Shown here: in pieces, positions 1-11,600 of the stretch
How positions within the stretch are numbered: position 1 is the stretch's first letter
Layout of the letters: each line of letters opens with the position of its first letter
Assembly: GCA_017618715.1 (NCBI GenBank)
Contig: JAFZTS010000031.1
Location: 44,938-108,937 of the forward strand
Length of the DNA stretch: 64,000 nucleotides
Source: Bacteroidales bacterium
GTDB lineage: Bacteria; Bacteroidota; Bacteroidia; Bacteroidales; UBA3663
Direction: 5' to 3'
Notes under the pieces: model-generated
Database searches by the model: none
The model's input: only the letters and a program-made list of their open reading frames with translations
Told to the model about the DNA's origin: nothing
Program-made: the position numbers and the translations under genes

Positions 1-323
1 AATACCCAATTTCAGCCAAGAATGGTCATGGCGCAAACGAAGAATACCCAATCTTGGCCAAGAATGGTCATGGCGCAAACGAAGAATAACCAATCTTGGC
101 CAAGAATGGTCATGGTGCGAACGAAGAATAACCAATCTTGGCCAAGAATGGTCATGGTGCGAACGAAGAATACCCAATCTTGGCCGAGAATGGTCATGGT
201 GCAAACGAAGAATAACCAATCTTGGCCAAGAATGGTCATAGTGCGAACGAAGAATAACCAATTTCGGCCAAGAATGGTCATCCTTCTATCGGAGAATAAC
301 CAATCCTGGCGCAAAAAGGTCAT
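1..323. repeat. 42-bp tandem repeat array, about eight copies
   Basis: The word AATGGTCAT starts at 21, 63, 105, 147, 189, 231 and 273, an exact 42-base period, with a decayed copy near 315; the array probably continues left of the window. Each intact unit contains a 20-base near-palindrome, CCAATCTTGGCCAAGAATGG, whose central 12 bases are a perfect palindrome. Because 42 is a multiple of three, both strands stay open: the minus strand would read 14-residue units MTILGQDWLFFVRT starting two bases after the stop of the neighbouring giant gene. Most differences between copies change the amino acid (Arg/Cys, Thr/Ala, Leu/Val), so I see no sign of protein-level constraint and call it a DNA repeat, not a gene. 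Confidence 0.9.
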
Positions 324-325
324 GC

Positions 326-3300
326 TTATTGTCCGATCACCACATTGGTCGAACCTGTAACATCTGCGGCATTTCCACCTCCGTAGATATTGCCTCGGAT
401 ATCGACACCGACGACGTCTTTCGTAGATTTGTCACCCGAAATGAAGGTGACAGTTGGTTCTGTACCCACGTTGACAGTCGTATTGCCATGAACGGCAGCT
501 GCATTGCCGCCTCCAAAGACTGTGCCAATAGCTCCAATCTCTCCAGAGTCATGTTCGGGCAAAATAACGGTGGTGCCGTCTGTTAGTGTCCTCTCAGTGC
601 CTGCGTAAACAGTGGTAGGTGTCATATTTGCGTTCGCACCCACAACCTCATTGATGTTCACAATAGGATTACCCGTCACGACAGCATCTTCACCAAGTCC
701 ACCACCGAATACGCGTCCGATGCTGGTGAACGATTTGATGTTGATGGTGGGTTCGGTCTTGCCTTCAGGCGTGGTATAAGCAGCAGCATTGCCACAACCA
801 TAGAGTTCGCCGATGGTGATAGGATTACAGCCCGTCTCCTCGATGTTTACTGTGATAGAGCCCAAGATGTTGCCGCCTAAATTATTGCCACCAAATATTC
901 TGTCGAAATGTCCGCTGGTAATGGTCAGTTCGATGTCGCCACCGATATCAGCGTTCTTGGCACCACCATAGATTTCCCTTAGGTAATCGATACAGCCCAG
1001 CACAATCTTCGAATCGCCTTCCAAGTAAGCTTCATTGCCACCACCGTAGATCTCATCGACTACGAGAGGACAGTCACTGGCTTTATCAATGGCTGCCTCG
1101 GCCGAGACGCGAATATCACCCTTCGTATTACTTCCTCCAAAGATGGAGTGAACGGTGCCACCAAACACGCTTGCCAATGCCTTACCGGAGCCATATTCCT
1201 CGGTTCCCTTATAGCCCACATCGGCACCATCGTTGTCTTTCCAATTAGTGCCACCATTGAGTGTGTATTTGTCCTTGCCGTTACCTCCACCGAAGACATT
1301 ACCTATCTCGTAGCTTCCGATGACAATTACATCAGTAGCTGGAGTTGGCGCAGCATTGCCGCCACCATAGACATACTCGATGCTTGTCTCTTCACAACCG
1401 TCGATAACCACTTGAACAGGCTTGCCTGTGTTGTCGTGAATTACAGTTGCATTTGAGTAGGTATATTCAAACTGTCCATCGGCCTCCGGGTCTATTGGAT
1501 CATAGGCGGCCAGGTTACCACCTCCATAGACGGCTTGCACCTCGTAGTTGTAGGCCGTGAAAATGCCGTCTTCATCATAAGTCTTGGCATGTTCGCCGCC
1601 ATCGGCCCGTGAGGTCTTGTAAACCTTCACCAGCACTGTCCCCTTAGGTGAACCATTCAGATTGTTGCAGCCGAATACACGGCCGCTCTTCACAACATCG
1701 GAATGATCACCAGAGTAATAGCTGATATTGAAGGCTGTTGCTGACGAACTGTCACTGCTACCCAGATTGACATTGACATCACCGTAAACCAATGCTTCTA
1801 CTCCATCAACACCTTCAACTGGTTGAACTTTCCAGTCATCCGTTGTCTTGCCATAGGCGGGATCGCCTTCTTGAGCGGCTTCAATTTCTTCTTGAGTATA
1901 TTTCTCACCCGTAACTGCAGGTACATTTATGCGACCCAATCCACCGCCGTATGCATCGCCAGAGATTGTTCCGCCCAGCAAATTGACCGTCGTAGTATAG
2001 GTGCTGGTTGAAGGGATGGTCTCACTGTCAGTACCATAGCCTGCCGTCACATTCTTGATATTCGTATTAGCCAGAGCACCGCCACCATAGAGGCTACCCG
2101 TCACGCTGCCGCCTTGCATGTTGACCACAACACTGCCACCGACGTCACCTTCCTTGCCGCCGCCAAAGACATCCGTCCCGATGGCGCCGCCTTCAACATT
2201 TACTTCGGTTTCATCGCCGACGGCGGATTCCTCACCACCGCCATAGACGCTCCCACCCACAGTAGTGGTACCTTTGATGGTCAGGTTGGTTTGCTCGACT
2301 TCGCCAAGGGTGGTCAGGTCAACATCCGTAAAGATATCATGTTTGCCGCCTGATTCATCGATGGCAGTTGCGTTTTCCGTCAATGTGCCCGACGTCCAGT
2401 CGAAGTCTGTCGCATCTGAAAAAACGCCAGGTTCAAACATGCCTGACTGGTTGTTGAACTTAGGCAAAGTCGTAAATCCTGCACTTCTAATAGGAATAGT
2501 AGGAAGAGATGCAGAGTAACCACCGGCATAGACACTACCACTTACCGTACAATTCTCCAGTTCAGAAGTTGCAGTACCAACCACCTTGCCGATGCTGCCA
2601 CCACCATAGAAATTGGTATTGATGATGCAATCCTTCAGTTTAGACTCCACATCGTTGCACTGTGCCAAAGAGAAGGATGCATACTTCACATAGAATCGTG
2701 CTCCGACCAGACCCGTTGACCATATAAAGAATTCATAACTGAAGTCGGTAGCCACACCAGGACCTTTGTTTCCATAACTTGATTTATATTGTGTATTCTG
2801 TCCAGTGAAATACTTACCTCGGTCATTCGTGTAGTTATTCTGTAAGGTGGAGAAATTGTATGACGTTGCATCATGAAACTTCAGTTCACTATAGGACGTT
2901 CCTCCATAGCCTGCACCAAAAAAATTGTTGAATTCGCACCCCGTAGCATTTGTAGTTACCTTACCGTCTTTAGAGATGGCTCTGGAATAGGTGACCGTTG
3001 AACTTCCCGCTTGGTTGGTACTATATTTTGTTGAGAAAGTCGTGCCACTCTTCTGCATGTCGCCAAACTTAGGTCCTCCGCAGTAGGTCTCTACACAACT
3101 ATTGGTGATATCCACTGTGATGTCACCGGTAATAGGCTTTGCCGCATTGAGGCCACCGCCATAGAAGTTCGTGATGTCGGCATTGTAAATCTGCCAATGA
3201 ACATCTCCGTCAATCATCTGCTGTGCTGCACCAGCTACCTCATTAAAGCGACCACTGCTGATGTAGCATTCTGCATCATCCTGCTGAATACCTGCATCGG

Positions 3301-5599
3301 GTCGATAGACGCCTGACAGATAGAAGCCCTCAAAGTCGCCCCCAGTTACCGACACGGGGACATGGCTAGTGAAGCTCCATCCGTCGCCATGTGTGCCATT
3401 ACCGAAGGTCTTGAACCAAGCATTGCTTCCTAAGTGAATATACTGTTGAGAAGTTGTAACTTCCTGGTTTTGGGTAGAAGTGAATTGGTCAAAGACGCCG
3501 CCAAGGAAGATGATAGGTGCTGGCGTCTTGTTTCCATTATCACCCTCGAACTGCACAAAATAAATGTTGCAGGTGTTGGTCACCTCAAACCACCCTTTAG
3601 GCTTAAAGATACTCACATTCAGCAAACGTGATGTACCATTTGGCTTCTGTGCCTGCGCGGTTCCCACCACATTCAAGAAGTCAAAACGGATGGGAGATAC
3701 AGCCTGTCTGTTGTGATGGCTGAAAATAAAACTGTAATCAGGTTCATTGTCTTGATCCAAATCGACAGAAGTAATGGTATAGGGGGTATAGGCATCAGAC
3801 AGCGGACCGGCCTGATGGACATTGCCCACGAGGACCACGGCATAGTCGTAAACGGTCTTGCCACTCGTAGGGATTCCTAATGCCGTTCGGGCGTTGTTAA
3901 TTGACGTATAAACCTTTTGAGAGCTGCCATTTATGGTAACATTTGAATTATTCGACGCCTGAGCTCCCAAACCAGCTAAAGCAACATTGACACTCTGACC
4001 GGAATAATTACTATTGCCGTTTTCCTTATACACCACATCGTAATACTGGTCACTTACGTATGCTGCGACACCCCAGTAAGGCTCGATGGTAATGGCTGTA
4101 ACACCATAAGGCACATCGAAATAAGCTCCCTGCGAGAAAACACGACCACTTATGGAGTATAAGTCTTTATTTGTACATTTGCGGTCGGCAAAGTTGTAGC
4201 CGCCCCAGGTATCGGCGGCGGTAAAAGTGCCCTCCGTGCCACCAGAAATAGATGTTATCTTCCATCCTGTCACTACGCGGTTGCCGGTATAGTTATGTGA
4301 GCCCACATCATTATAATAAGGTAGCTGCACTTTGTCGTAGTTGAAGTTAAAACGATCAAAGTCCTTATCGGTGCGCTGTAGGGTGAGGCTACTTTTGGTG
4401 ATTTCAGCATTAACAGGCGCATTGCTGCCCACACCGCTGATGGTAACGGACAACGTCTTGCCTAATTGACCGCCATGATTGCGACCTACAGAAGCGCTGT
4501 CAGGGGCATTGTTTGCATCATAGTTGATGATGGACGGGTATCTGCCCTGCGCCTTCAGGATGGGATAGGGTTTAGGATCACTTATCGTGCGATCGGCCGT
4601 TTCCAGCACCCATTTCAGCATCTTGCTGTCAGCATCGGCTGCCGAACCGGTAGCGTAGATAGAGGCCAACTTCTTGTTACTGTTCTCCAACTGGCGGAAG
4701 AGCTCAAATCGCGTGAAGAATTTCTCTTCTACAGCCAATGCACAGTTGTACTTATTGTTTGTTATTGTCAGGTCTGTTCGGTAGAGATAGTAGTTATAGG
4801 TAGCCAGGCCTCCAGAGTTCTTGTTGTCGATATTCTGGCCACCAAAGATAGGGGAAATGTTGCCGCCCGATGCGATGGTGCCGTAGAACAAACAGTTCAT
4901 CACCATGGTGGCGACGTTGCTTTGTGACGAGACGACATTGTTATAACCTACGATGCCACCCTTGTCCGTGCCACCCGTGATGTTAGCATAGCTGTAACAG
5001 TTAACCACGCGGGCTGTGCCGTTGAGAAAACCTACGAGACCACCCGTGTTGGTGGTGCCGCCAACCTCGCCGCTGAGGATGCCCACATTGTAGATGCGGG
5101 CTGCACCTTCGGCGGTGCAGGCAATGGCTCCGGTGTTGCCGGTGTTGCCGCTGATGCTGACATCTTCCAGCACCAGGTTCTTTACCGTACCAGTGAGTGT
5201 GGAAAAGAGGGGAGCGTCAAGATTAGTGATGCGGTAGGGCATCTGGGTCTCAGGGTTGATGTCGGCCTCCAGTGTGCCGCTGAAAGTGGTTGTTATGGTA
5301 GTAAATCCGCTGGCAGTAACATCAGCACCCAGTTTATAGCTTGCAGAGGCGGTGGTTCCACTGTTGACATCCGTTACAAAACTGGAAAAGTCTGAGCTAT
5401 CATAGATCATGTATGGGTCATCAGCTGTTCCTGTACCAGAAAGCGCCACAGAAGCAGTCTCTGACTGCGAATAGTCGATGGACTGGGGCACAGAACCGCT
5501 TGCCCAGGTATAACATCCTACGAACAATAAGAGGGTGAAAAACAGTCTATAGTTGAATAATCCACTTGCGATGGATTTTATGTTTGGTTTTGCTCTCAT
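326..5599 (-). CDS. Giant secreted repeat protein (GLUG-like, then Y/F-GGGN repeats), 1757 aa
   Basis: This is the last gene of the minus-strand fimbrial operon. The N-terminus has a basic start and a hydrophobic stretch ending LLLFVGCYTWASGS, so it is exported, as a lipoprotein or by signal peptidase I. Residues about 60-330 contain GLUG-like segments (GGLVGF, KGGIVGYNN) typical of right-handed beta-helix adhesins. The middle is an unrecognised beta-rich region. From about residue 815 to the end the protein consists of irregular repeats with NxYGGGN or xVFGGGN cores separated by predicted beta strands. It stops inside such a repeat (NIYGGGNAADVTG, then 9 residues) without any C-terminal sorting domain, unlike its upstream neighbour. 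Its stop lies at the edge of the 42-bp array. It could be a 3'-truncated paralogue of the neighbour. The function as adhesin or matrix protein is inferred. Confidence 0.75.
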   Translation of the reverse strand: MRAKPNIKSIASGLFNYRLFFTLLLFVGCYTWASGSVPQSIDYSQSETASVALSGTGTADDPYMIYDSSDFSSFVTDVNSGTTASASYKLGADVTASGFTTITTTFSGTLEADINPETQMPYRITNLDAPLFSTLTGTVKNLVLEDVSISGNTGNTGAIACTAEGAARIYNVGILSGEVGGTTNTGGLVGFLNGTARVVNCYSYANITGGTDKGGIVGYNNVVSSQSNVATMVMNCLFYGTIASGGNISPIFGGQNIDNKNSGGLATYNYYLYRTDLTITNNKYNCALAVEEKFFTRFELFRQLENSNKKLASIYATGSAADADSKMLKWVLETADRTISDPKPYPILKAQGRYPSIINYDANNAPDSASVGRNHGGQLGKTLSVTISGVGSNAPVNAEITKSSLTLQRTDKDFDRFNFNYDKVQLPYYNDVGSHNYTGNRVVTGWKITSISGGTEGTFTAADTWGGYNFADRKCTNKDLYSISGRVFSQGAYFDVPYGVTAITIEPYWGVAAYVSDQYYDVVYKENGNSNYSGQSVNVALAGLGAQASNNSNVTINGSSQKVYTSINNARTALGIPTSGKTVYDYAVVLVGNVHQAGPLSDAYTPYTITSVDLDQDNEPDYSFIFSHHNRQAVSPIRFDFLNVVGTAQAQKPNGTSRLLNVSIFKPKGWFEVTNTCNIYFVQFEGDNGNKTPAPIIFLGGVFDQFTSTQNQEVTTSQQYIHLGSNAWFKTFGNGTHGDGWSFTSHVPVSVTGGDFEGFYLSGVYRPDAGIQQDDAECYISSGRFNEVAGAAQQMIDGDVHWQIYNADITNFYGGGLNAAKPITGDITVDITNSCVETYCGGPKFGDMQKSGTTFSTKYSTNQAGSSTVTYSRAISKDGKVTTNATGCEFNNFFGAGYGGTSYSELKFHDATSYNFSTLQNNYTNDRGKYFTGQNTQYKSSYGNKGPGVATDFSYEFFIWSTGLVGARFYVKYASFSLAQCNDVESKLKDCIINTNFYGGGSIGKVVGTATSELENCTVSGSVYAGGYSASLPTIPIRSAGFTTLPKFNNQSGMFEPGVFSDATDFDWTSGTLTENATAIDESGGKHDIFTDVDLTTLGEVEQTNLTIKGTTTVGGSVYGGGEESAVGDETEVNVEGGAIGTDVFGGGKEGDVGGSVVVNMQGGSVTGSLYGGGALANTNIKNVTAGYGTDSETIPSTSTYTTTVNLLGGTISGDAYGGGLGRINVPAVTGEKYTQEEIEAAQEGDPAYGKTTDDWKVQPVEGVDGVEALVYGDVNVNLGSSDSSSATAFNISYYSGDHSDVVKSGRVFGCNNLNGSPKGTVLVKVYKTSRADGGEHAKTYDEDGIFTAYNYEVQAVYGGGNLAAYDPIDPEADGQFEYTYSNATVIHDNTGKPVQVVIDGCEETSIEYVYGGGNAAPTPATDVIVIGSYEIGNVFGGGNGKDKYTLNGGTNWKDNDGADVGYKGTEEYGSGKALASVFGGTVHSIFGGSNTKGDIRVSAEAAIDKASDCPLVVDEIYGGGNEAYLEGDSKIVLGCIDYLREIYGGAKNADIGGDIELTITSGHFDRIFGGNNLGGNILGSITVNIEETGCNPITIGELYGCGNAAAYTTPEGKTEPTINIKSFTSIGRVFGGGLGEDAVVTGNPIVNINEVVGANANMTPTTVYAGTERTLTDGTTVILPEHDSGEIGAIGTVFGGGNAAAVHGNTTVNVGTEPTVTFISGDKSTKDVVGVDIRGNIYGGGNAADVTGSTNVVIGQ

Positions 5600-5620
5600 T
5601 ATATCTTGTTATTTTGTTGG

Positions 5621-5644
5621 GGCTCTGAGGTTGCCCTCAGAGCC
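5621..5644. promoter_or_regulatory. Hairpin after the 3823-aa gene
   Basis: GGCTCTGAGG and CCTCAGAGCC form a perfect 10-bp stem with a TTGC loop, 16 bases past the stop of the giant gene and 21 bases before the start of the next. No T-run follows on the minus strand, so it is more like an mRNA stability or partial attenuation element than a standard terminator. Confidence 0.6.
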
Positions 5645-5660
5645 TTGGTAGTAGTGGATG

Positions 5661-8600
5661 TTATTTCACAAAAATCTTGTTGCGGTTGACGGTGTAAACA
5701 CCAGCCGTGTTGATTGGCGTGCTGACAGTCTGACCTGGCTCGATGGTGAATGATGCTACATTGATGCCCATCGGGGTGAGAATGCGCACCGTAGCGATGG
5801 TCTTGCGATGAGACTCGACAATGATCTTGCCTTGTTTGGCGTAGATGTAAAGACCATCTGAGAGATCGCCTGATGATGGGGTGATTTCGCCAATGCCAGT
5901 CGTGTTAGAGAATACGATCTCTTCCGGCAATCCGCGCTTGGGCGCTCCACCAGAAGAGGAGGCGGTGAAGAACGGACGGAATGGAATACCTGCGGTTGCA
6001 TTTGCCGTCTTCTTGTAGGCACTGCCATCGGACTTCAAGATGTATGCTCCGGCATCGATGTCCTTGCTCAGGTAGTTTGGAGTGAAGGTGTAACCGTACT
6101 GATCTTCCGATGCTTTACCACTTGCAAGTTCATCGTCACTGACCTCGATAGTGGCACCAGTCATAGAAGCAAACGTGATGGTCTGCTTATCGAGCCTTGC
6201 AATTTCATTATAGGTGTTCGCAGGAACGAACGTGCCGCTGAGGTCGAACTCGTAGTAGGTGACGCCAGGGAAGCCAATGATATAAGGTGTGCCTGCAGCA
6301 GAGTATGGATAATTGCTGTACTCGCGTTCCTCACTGTAGTATGTGCGGGCATCGTCTTCCTTCTGATACTCGTCGGTGTTGGCATCCTGACCAGCCATGT
6401 TTGCTGCTTCAGGATCCTTTGAGTAGTAGTAATCCCAAAGGAAGGTGTTGGTGTATTCCTTGGTGTAGGGACCTTCACCAAGATAAACAAACTGGGCTGT
6501 GTCAACCTGTACAGTGGTGTTTCGAGCCTTGATGCCATCGAATGTGCGCAGCCAGTATTCATGTCCGTTGGTGCTGCCTTCGTAGAAGTGCGTAAGCTCG
6601 CCCTTGGTCTGGGTTGTAACGAGCTCGGCAGAGAATGGGATGCTGATGCCTTCCCATCCTGTTGACAAATCGACGTAGGTGTCGGGTACTCGCTGATACC
6701 ACATGCGCTTACCTGGATTGGTTTTTGTTTCCTCGGCGAAGGTGTAGGCCATTGGCGCATTGAAATCCTGCTTATCGACAAGCAGATGATCTGTGATAGA
6801 GGTGAAGAGTACATTGTCGTCACTGTAATCACTATTCGAAATCTTCTGCACGGCATGACCATGGACGTCATCAGCATTCTGTACTGCAACAGTACGATAA
6901 CCGTCTTCGTTCTCCGAATATTCGGGATCATCGAAATAATCGATGATGACGTTGTTCGTCTTGGCGTTCGTTTCGGTATCAGGAGCTGGTGCATAGGCAA
7001 GGAGGTTCTGGGTAAGTCCGCTTACCTTGATGTTGTCCAGACGTTCGAAATCGAGCAGAGGATGATAGCCTTCAGCCTTGTCGGTAAAGTCATTCCCGAT
7101 TCCAGCCACTTTATCTTGAATTTCTTCTGTATTACTACAGATAGTCGTTATGCCATGCGTATCGCCATTCGAACCAGTGAAGTCGATTGCCGTCATGTTC
7201 TGATGTGGATAGTAAGTGGCTCCGTCAGTCGTATAACTCTCGGCAAAGGCTGCGGTAGCATTGAAGATTGCGCTTTCACCATAGACACCATTCTGGAAGT
7301 AGGCTGGAGCACGATAAATGCGGTTTTCGGTCTCAGTATCCGTTGTGAGCAGGAGGTGACGGCTGTTGTCGATTACATCGCCATCCTTCTTGGCATAGTC
7401 CTTGACGGCAGCCATCGGGTGGTTGTCGTGGTCGATGTCCTCGTAGAGCCCGTATGACAACTTCTGACCGAAGAAGATGTAGTCATCGGGATAGACAGGA
7501 ATGTAGTACCCAAAATCGGAAGAATAGCGCTGATCGGTTCGAGGTTTCAATCCGTTGGCAAAACGGAAATCGCCGTCTTCGATGAAACGCTCCACATAGC
7601 TGCGGTACTCGTCAGGTTTAACCCAGCTGGGATGCCAAGCGTAGTCGCTGGTGTACTTCAGACTGAAAGGTGCCGGTTGAGTCACAACATTGTCGTTCTC
7701 ATCCAAGACAATATGACCCTCTTCATCCAATACATTTTCTATGACGAGTGTGCCGTCTGCCTTGCGGAAGATGCAATGGTTGATGACGGGGTTATTGCTT
7801 ACATTTGCTTCAGCAGTGAAGAGGTTATAGCGAGCCTCGAGATAGTAGCTGTTGAGATCGTAGGCCACAGAACCGTTGACAAAGTCGGAGGCAGAACGTG
7901 GAGTAATGGCGCCCGTGTTATCGGCTTTGAACTTAGTCTCTTGATCGTCCTCCTGCTGATAGTAGCAGTTGACAACATAATTGAGGTTAGTTGGATTGCC
8001 AAATACTGCATACTTTTCTGTGTCGGGAGTTCCTGTAGTCCATACCCAGCAGTTCTCGACGTGTCCGTCACCAGTATCGGCAATGCCACCGCTTGTGAAT
8101 GAGCCCATGACACCAGTGTTAAATACATTGCCACAGAGGTTGCCGAAGAGCGAGGCCTGCATGCCACTTAGCGTATGACCGTTGCCGTGGAATTCTCCGC
8201 TGAAGCAATGATCGTTATCTCCAATGGATGTCCAAGTACGTGTTGGTGCGACATCGTTGGTGAGGATAAAGTCGAGACCATAGGCTCCTGTGATGGTGCG
8301 TCCGTTGTTATCGGTACCGTCAATGGTCCCATAATCAGAGTTAGCCAACGCGAAGACTTCGTGCAGGGCATCGAGCTCATTATATTCCTGATTTTCAACC
8401 AAAGCGTCGCTGATATAGATCTTGGGATCGCGCTTCAGGTCCTTATGGTTGATGTACATGTGATGTTCATCGTTGATGACATCGGTCATGCGCTGGTAGT
8501 TGGCTACATGTACAGGTACGGGGTTGGAGAACGTACGTCCTAAGCGAGTCTCTGCATAGTAAGCCACCCAGTACATGTCCTGATAGAAGTACATCGGTTC

Positions 8601-11600
8601 GGTCTTGTTGAGATAGTCGCGACCGTTGCGGTGCTTCTTTGCCTGTTCCTCGGTAGAGAAGATCTGCCAACCACCGGTAAGCACAGGGAAGGCACCCTCC
8701 TCGACTATTGGTTCGGCAAAGCTGATGGTTTCGAGAGGCAGTACGATGTCGGGCTCCCTGATTTTGCCAATGATGGGTGCACCGCTTAAGAACTTCAAGC
8801 GGATATTGATAATATGCTTCTCGACGCGTGTCTCGTAGTTGACACCGGCATCGTCGCTTTCGGAATAGGTGTATTCATAGATGACGGTGACGTAACGATC
8901 CTCCTGCATGTCTTCGAAGTCGGCTGTGACAGGCACATAGAGCGAAGCTTCTTCGATCGGCAAGTCGCCGGTAATCTCGAGACCATGTTGGTAGTTGACG
9001 GTATTTGTGGTAATCTCGTTGTAGGTAAGGATAGTGCCAACAGGCACGGAATCACCTATGGCATAAGTGCCATCAAGCGCCGTGATAGGATTGGAAGAAT
9101 AGTCTTTAATGTACTGATCCTTATCTCCAAGCTTATAAGCTTCAATGCAATAATAGAACTTCCCGTCGATGGTGGTGCTATATTGCGTTGGAGTAATGAT
9201 TACCTCTTGAAGATTCCGCTGCAATGTTTCGCCAAGATCATTATATACGCTTTCGCTGACCTTCTTTCCTGCATTATACATGGTTCCTCCCACATCGAAC
9301 GTAGTCGTGACGATGTAGGTGCGGTAGTTGCCATCGGACTGTTTATCGTCATCATTCAATCCAAAGTAAGCGTAGTATTGACGGTCGTTGGGCAGTTTGA
9401 CGAACTGGTCCTGATCGAGCTGTGTGCTTGGTGTTAGGGCTATTTCTGTGCCTCCATCCACAAAGATGCTTCCAGTGTATGAATAACCTTCATCAGGAAC
9501 AGTTGCCGTGTAGTCAATAAATGCAGGCTTGGAGTAGATTCTCGAGTTTTCGGGCACATTGGTTCCGGTGTGATAGTCATAATAAATAACATTATTATTC
9601 AGATTTGCACCGGCGTTTGTAAGTCCTGCAATGCCCGTCTGATCATAAGGTATGTAGTCATTGCCGAGCAGTTCGAGCGCATCGAAGTTGAACGTGAAAT
9701 GTTCGCGTTCCCCTTCATGGAGCTGGCAGTAGTCGAGGCCCTGATAGTTCTTTCCTGCAATATAGTGCTTGCCACCCCAATATCCGGCACTGGTGCAGTA
9801 ATAGGCCGGTTGGAATTTGCTCTGGATGTCAGCATCCATTCCACTGTATTCAGTCTCTCCGACCAGCTCGTTCAAGACGTGATAGTTGCCTTCACTGACG
9901 AGTACCGTGGTGACACAGATGTAGGCATTCTCGAAATGGGCTTGGTCTTCAGTTGAAATACTGGATAAGGTTTCAGCAGAGATGGGCGAATTGGCCAAGT
10001 AGGTACGTGTCGTGCCTCCAATAGTTATCTCACAATCTTCCTTGGCAACGTATGCTTTTTTGAATGAAGCTTGAATAGAATCTGTTCCACTTACTACGTC
10101 CGATGTCTGCATATCATAGACACCCTTCGAAGTGACAGCATCCTGTTCGAAATAATATTGTCCGAATGTGCCTCCTTCAATACAATGTAGCGTAGCGCTC
10201 TTGATGTAATTTGCCTTTTCTGAATCGGTAAGACCGTTAAACTCTGCTGTGGTAAGCTTATGATTCACAGGTTCATTGGCATCTGCCAGTGTGTAGTAAT
10301 CGTTCCACTTGCCAGGATTGGTCAGATCGACGGTGAGCAGGAATCCGGTGGTCTTATAGTTGCCGATACCATTGGTAACGTTGAAGAAGGACTGTGCTGA
10401 AACTGTTTCGCCATCTTCGTTTTCAACTACATAATTAGCCAAAGAATTATATGTGTCCACCGTGATGCCTTGACCGGGATAGTATGTTGTGCCATTTACT
10501 GTCACCTCTTCACGACAGACATAAGTCTTGAGCAGGAACTTGGCTTTATCGACATTGCTGGCCATGTACCAATCCCAATAGCTGATGGGGTCGTTCTGTC
10601 CGAAGGCCTTTTCTGCCGTTGCAAACGAGATGCGCAGTGAGTCGCTCGTGGCGAGCTCGGGATCATCATTATATATGAAATTGCCAATTGTCGATGGGTC
10701 GGTATAGAGGCCTGGCAGCACGTTAAGCAGTCGTATCTTGCCATTGCCCTGTGCACTCATGGTCAGCGGCAGGGTGATTTCTGAGCTGTAGGTTTCTGCT
10801 GAACCTGTATAGGCAGAGATAAGCTGTTCGTAAACAAAGAATTCACCGCGTATATACCAATAGTGGGCTGGTGACTTTGTGGCCTCGGGCGAGAAATTGT
10901 TGGCCGTGGGGAAACAGTCGTCAACGATCTGCTTCAAAGGATGGATGAAGTTACCGGAAGTCTCCATCTTGTCAGAGGAAGAGGCAGGGCTATAAGTATA
11001 TGCCTTGTTGGTAACAACATATCCCTTATTGGCATCAGCCAATACCGATGCAAAATTCTTGTCAGGATCATACTGCGCCTCACCATGGATATTCTCTGCG
11101 TAAACATAACCGCCACCTTCGCCTGTAGCTACATTCAATAGGTCAAGTTGAACTACGCCGGTGATGGGACCGTAGGTCTTGTCGCCATTTTCATCCACGC
11201 TCTTCACTATCTCCAGGAAGACACCCGATGCCAATGTAATCTTATTGGGGGAAGTACCGTTGTTTCGGTTGGGGGCTGTGATTCTTGCCTTCTTCCAATC
11301 GAAGTAGGTCGTCGATCCATCAGCTGCATCATCGGGTTTATCAGTATCGGTAGTACGTACACTCTTGAACTTTACATCAGAGGTGACGCCACCAAGTAGC
11401 TTCACTACATTGTAGATGCCGAAGTAACAACCATGGGTAGCCCCATTCTGGTTGTTCTGGTTGAGCGAGAGCTCACCCACACGGTTGATGGTATAGTTGG
11501 TGTAGTCGGCCTCGTTCTTGTCCTGTGCACGGTCCATAGCACCACGGAGAACTAGTCGGCTGCCCCTGATTCCACAGAAGTCGCATCGCTGGACGGTATT

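Noticed and set aside
12..323. Minus-strand 103-aa frame of 14-residue repeats
   Set aside because: It follows from the 42-base period; the plus strand is equally open, and copy differences mostly change amino acids. Reported as a repeat.
1..323. CRISPR array
   Set aside because: The whole 42-base unit repeats without unique spacers, and no cas gene is nearby.
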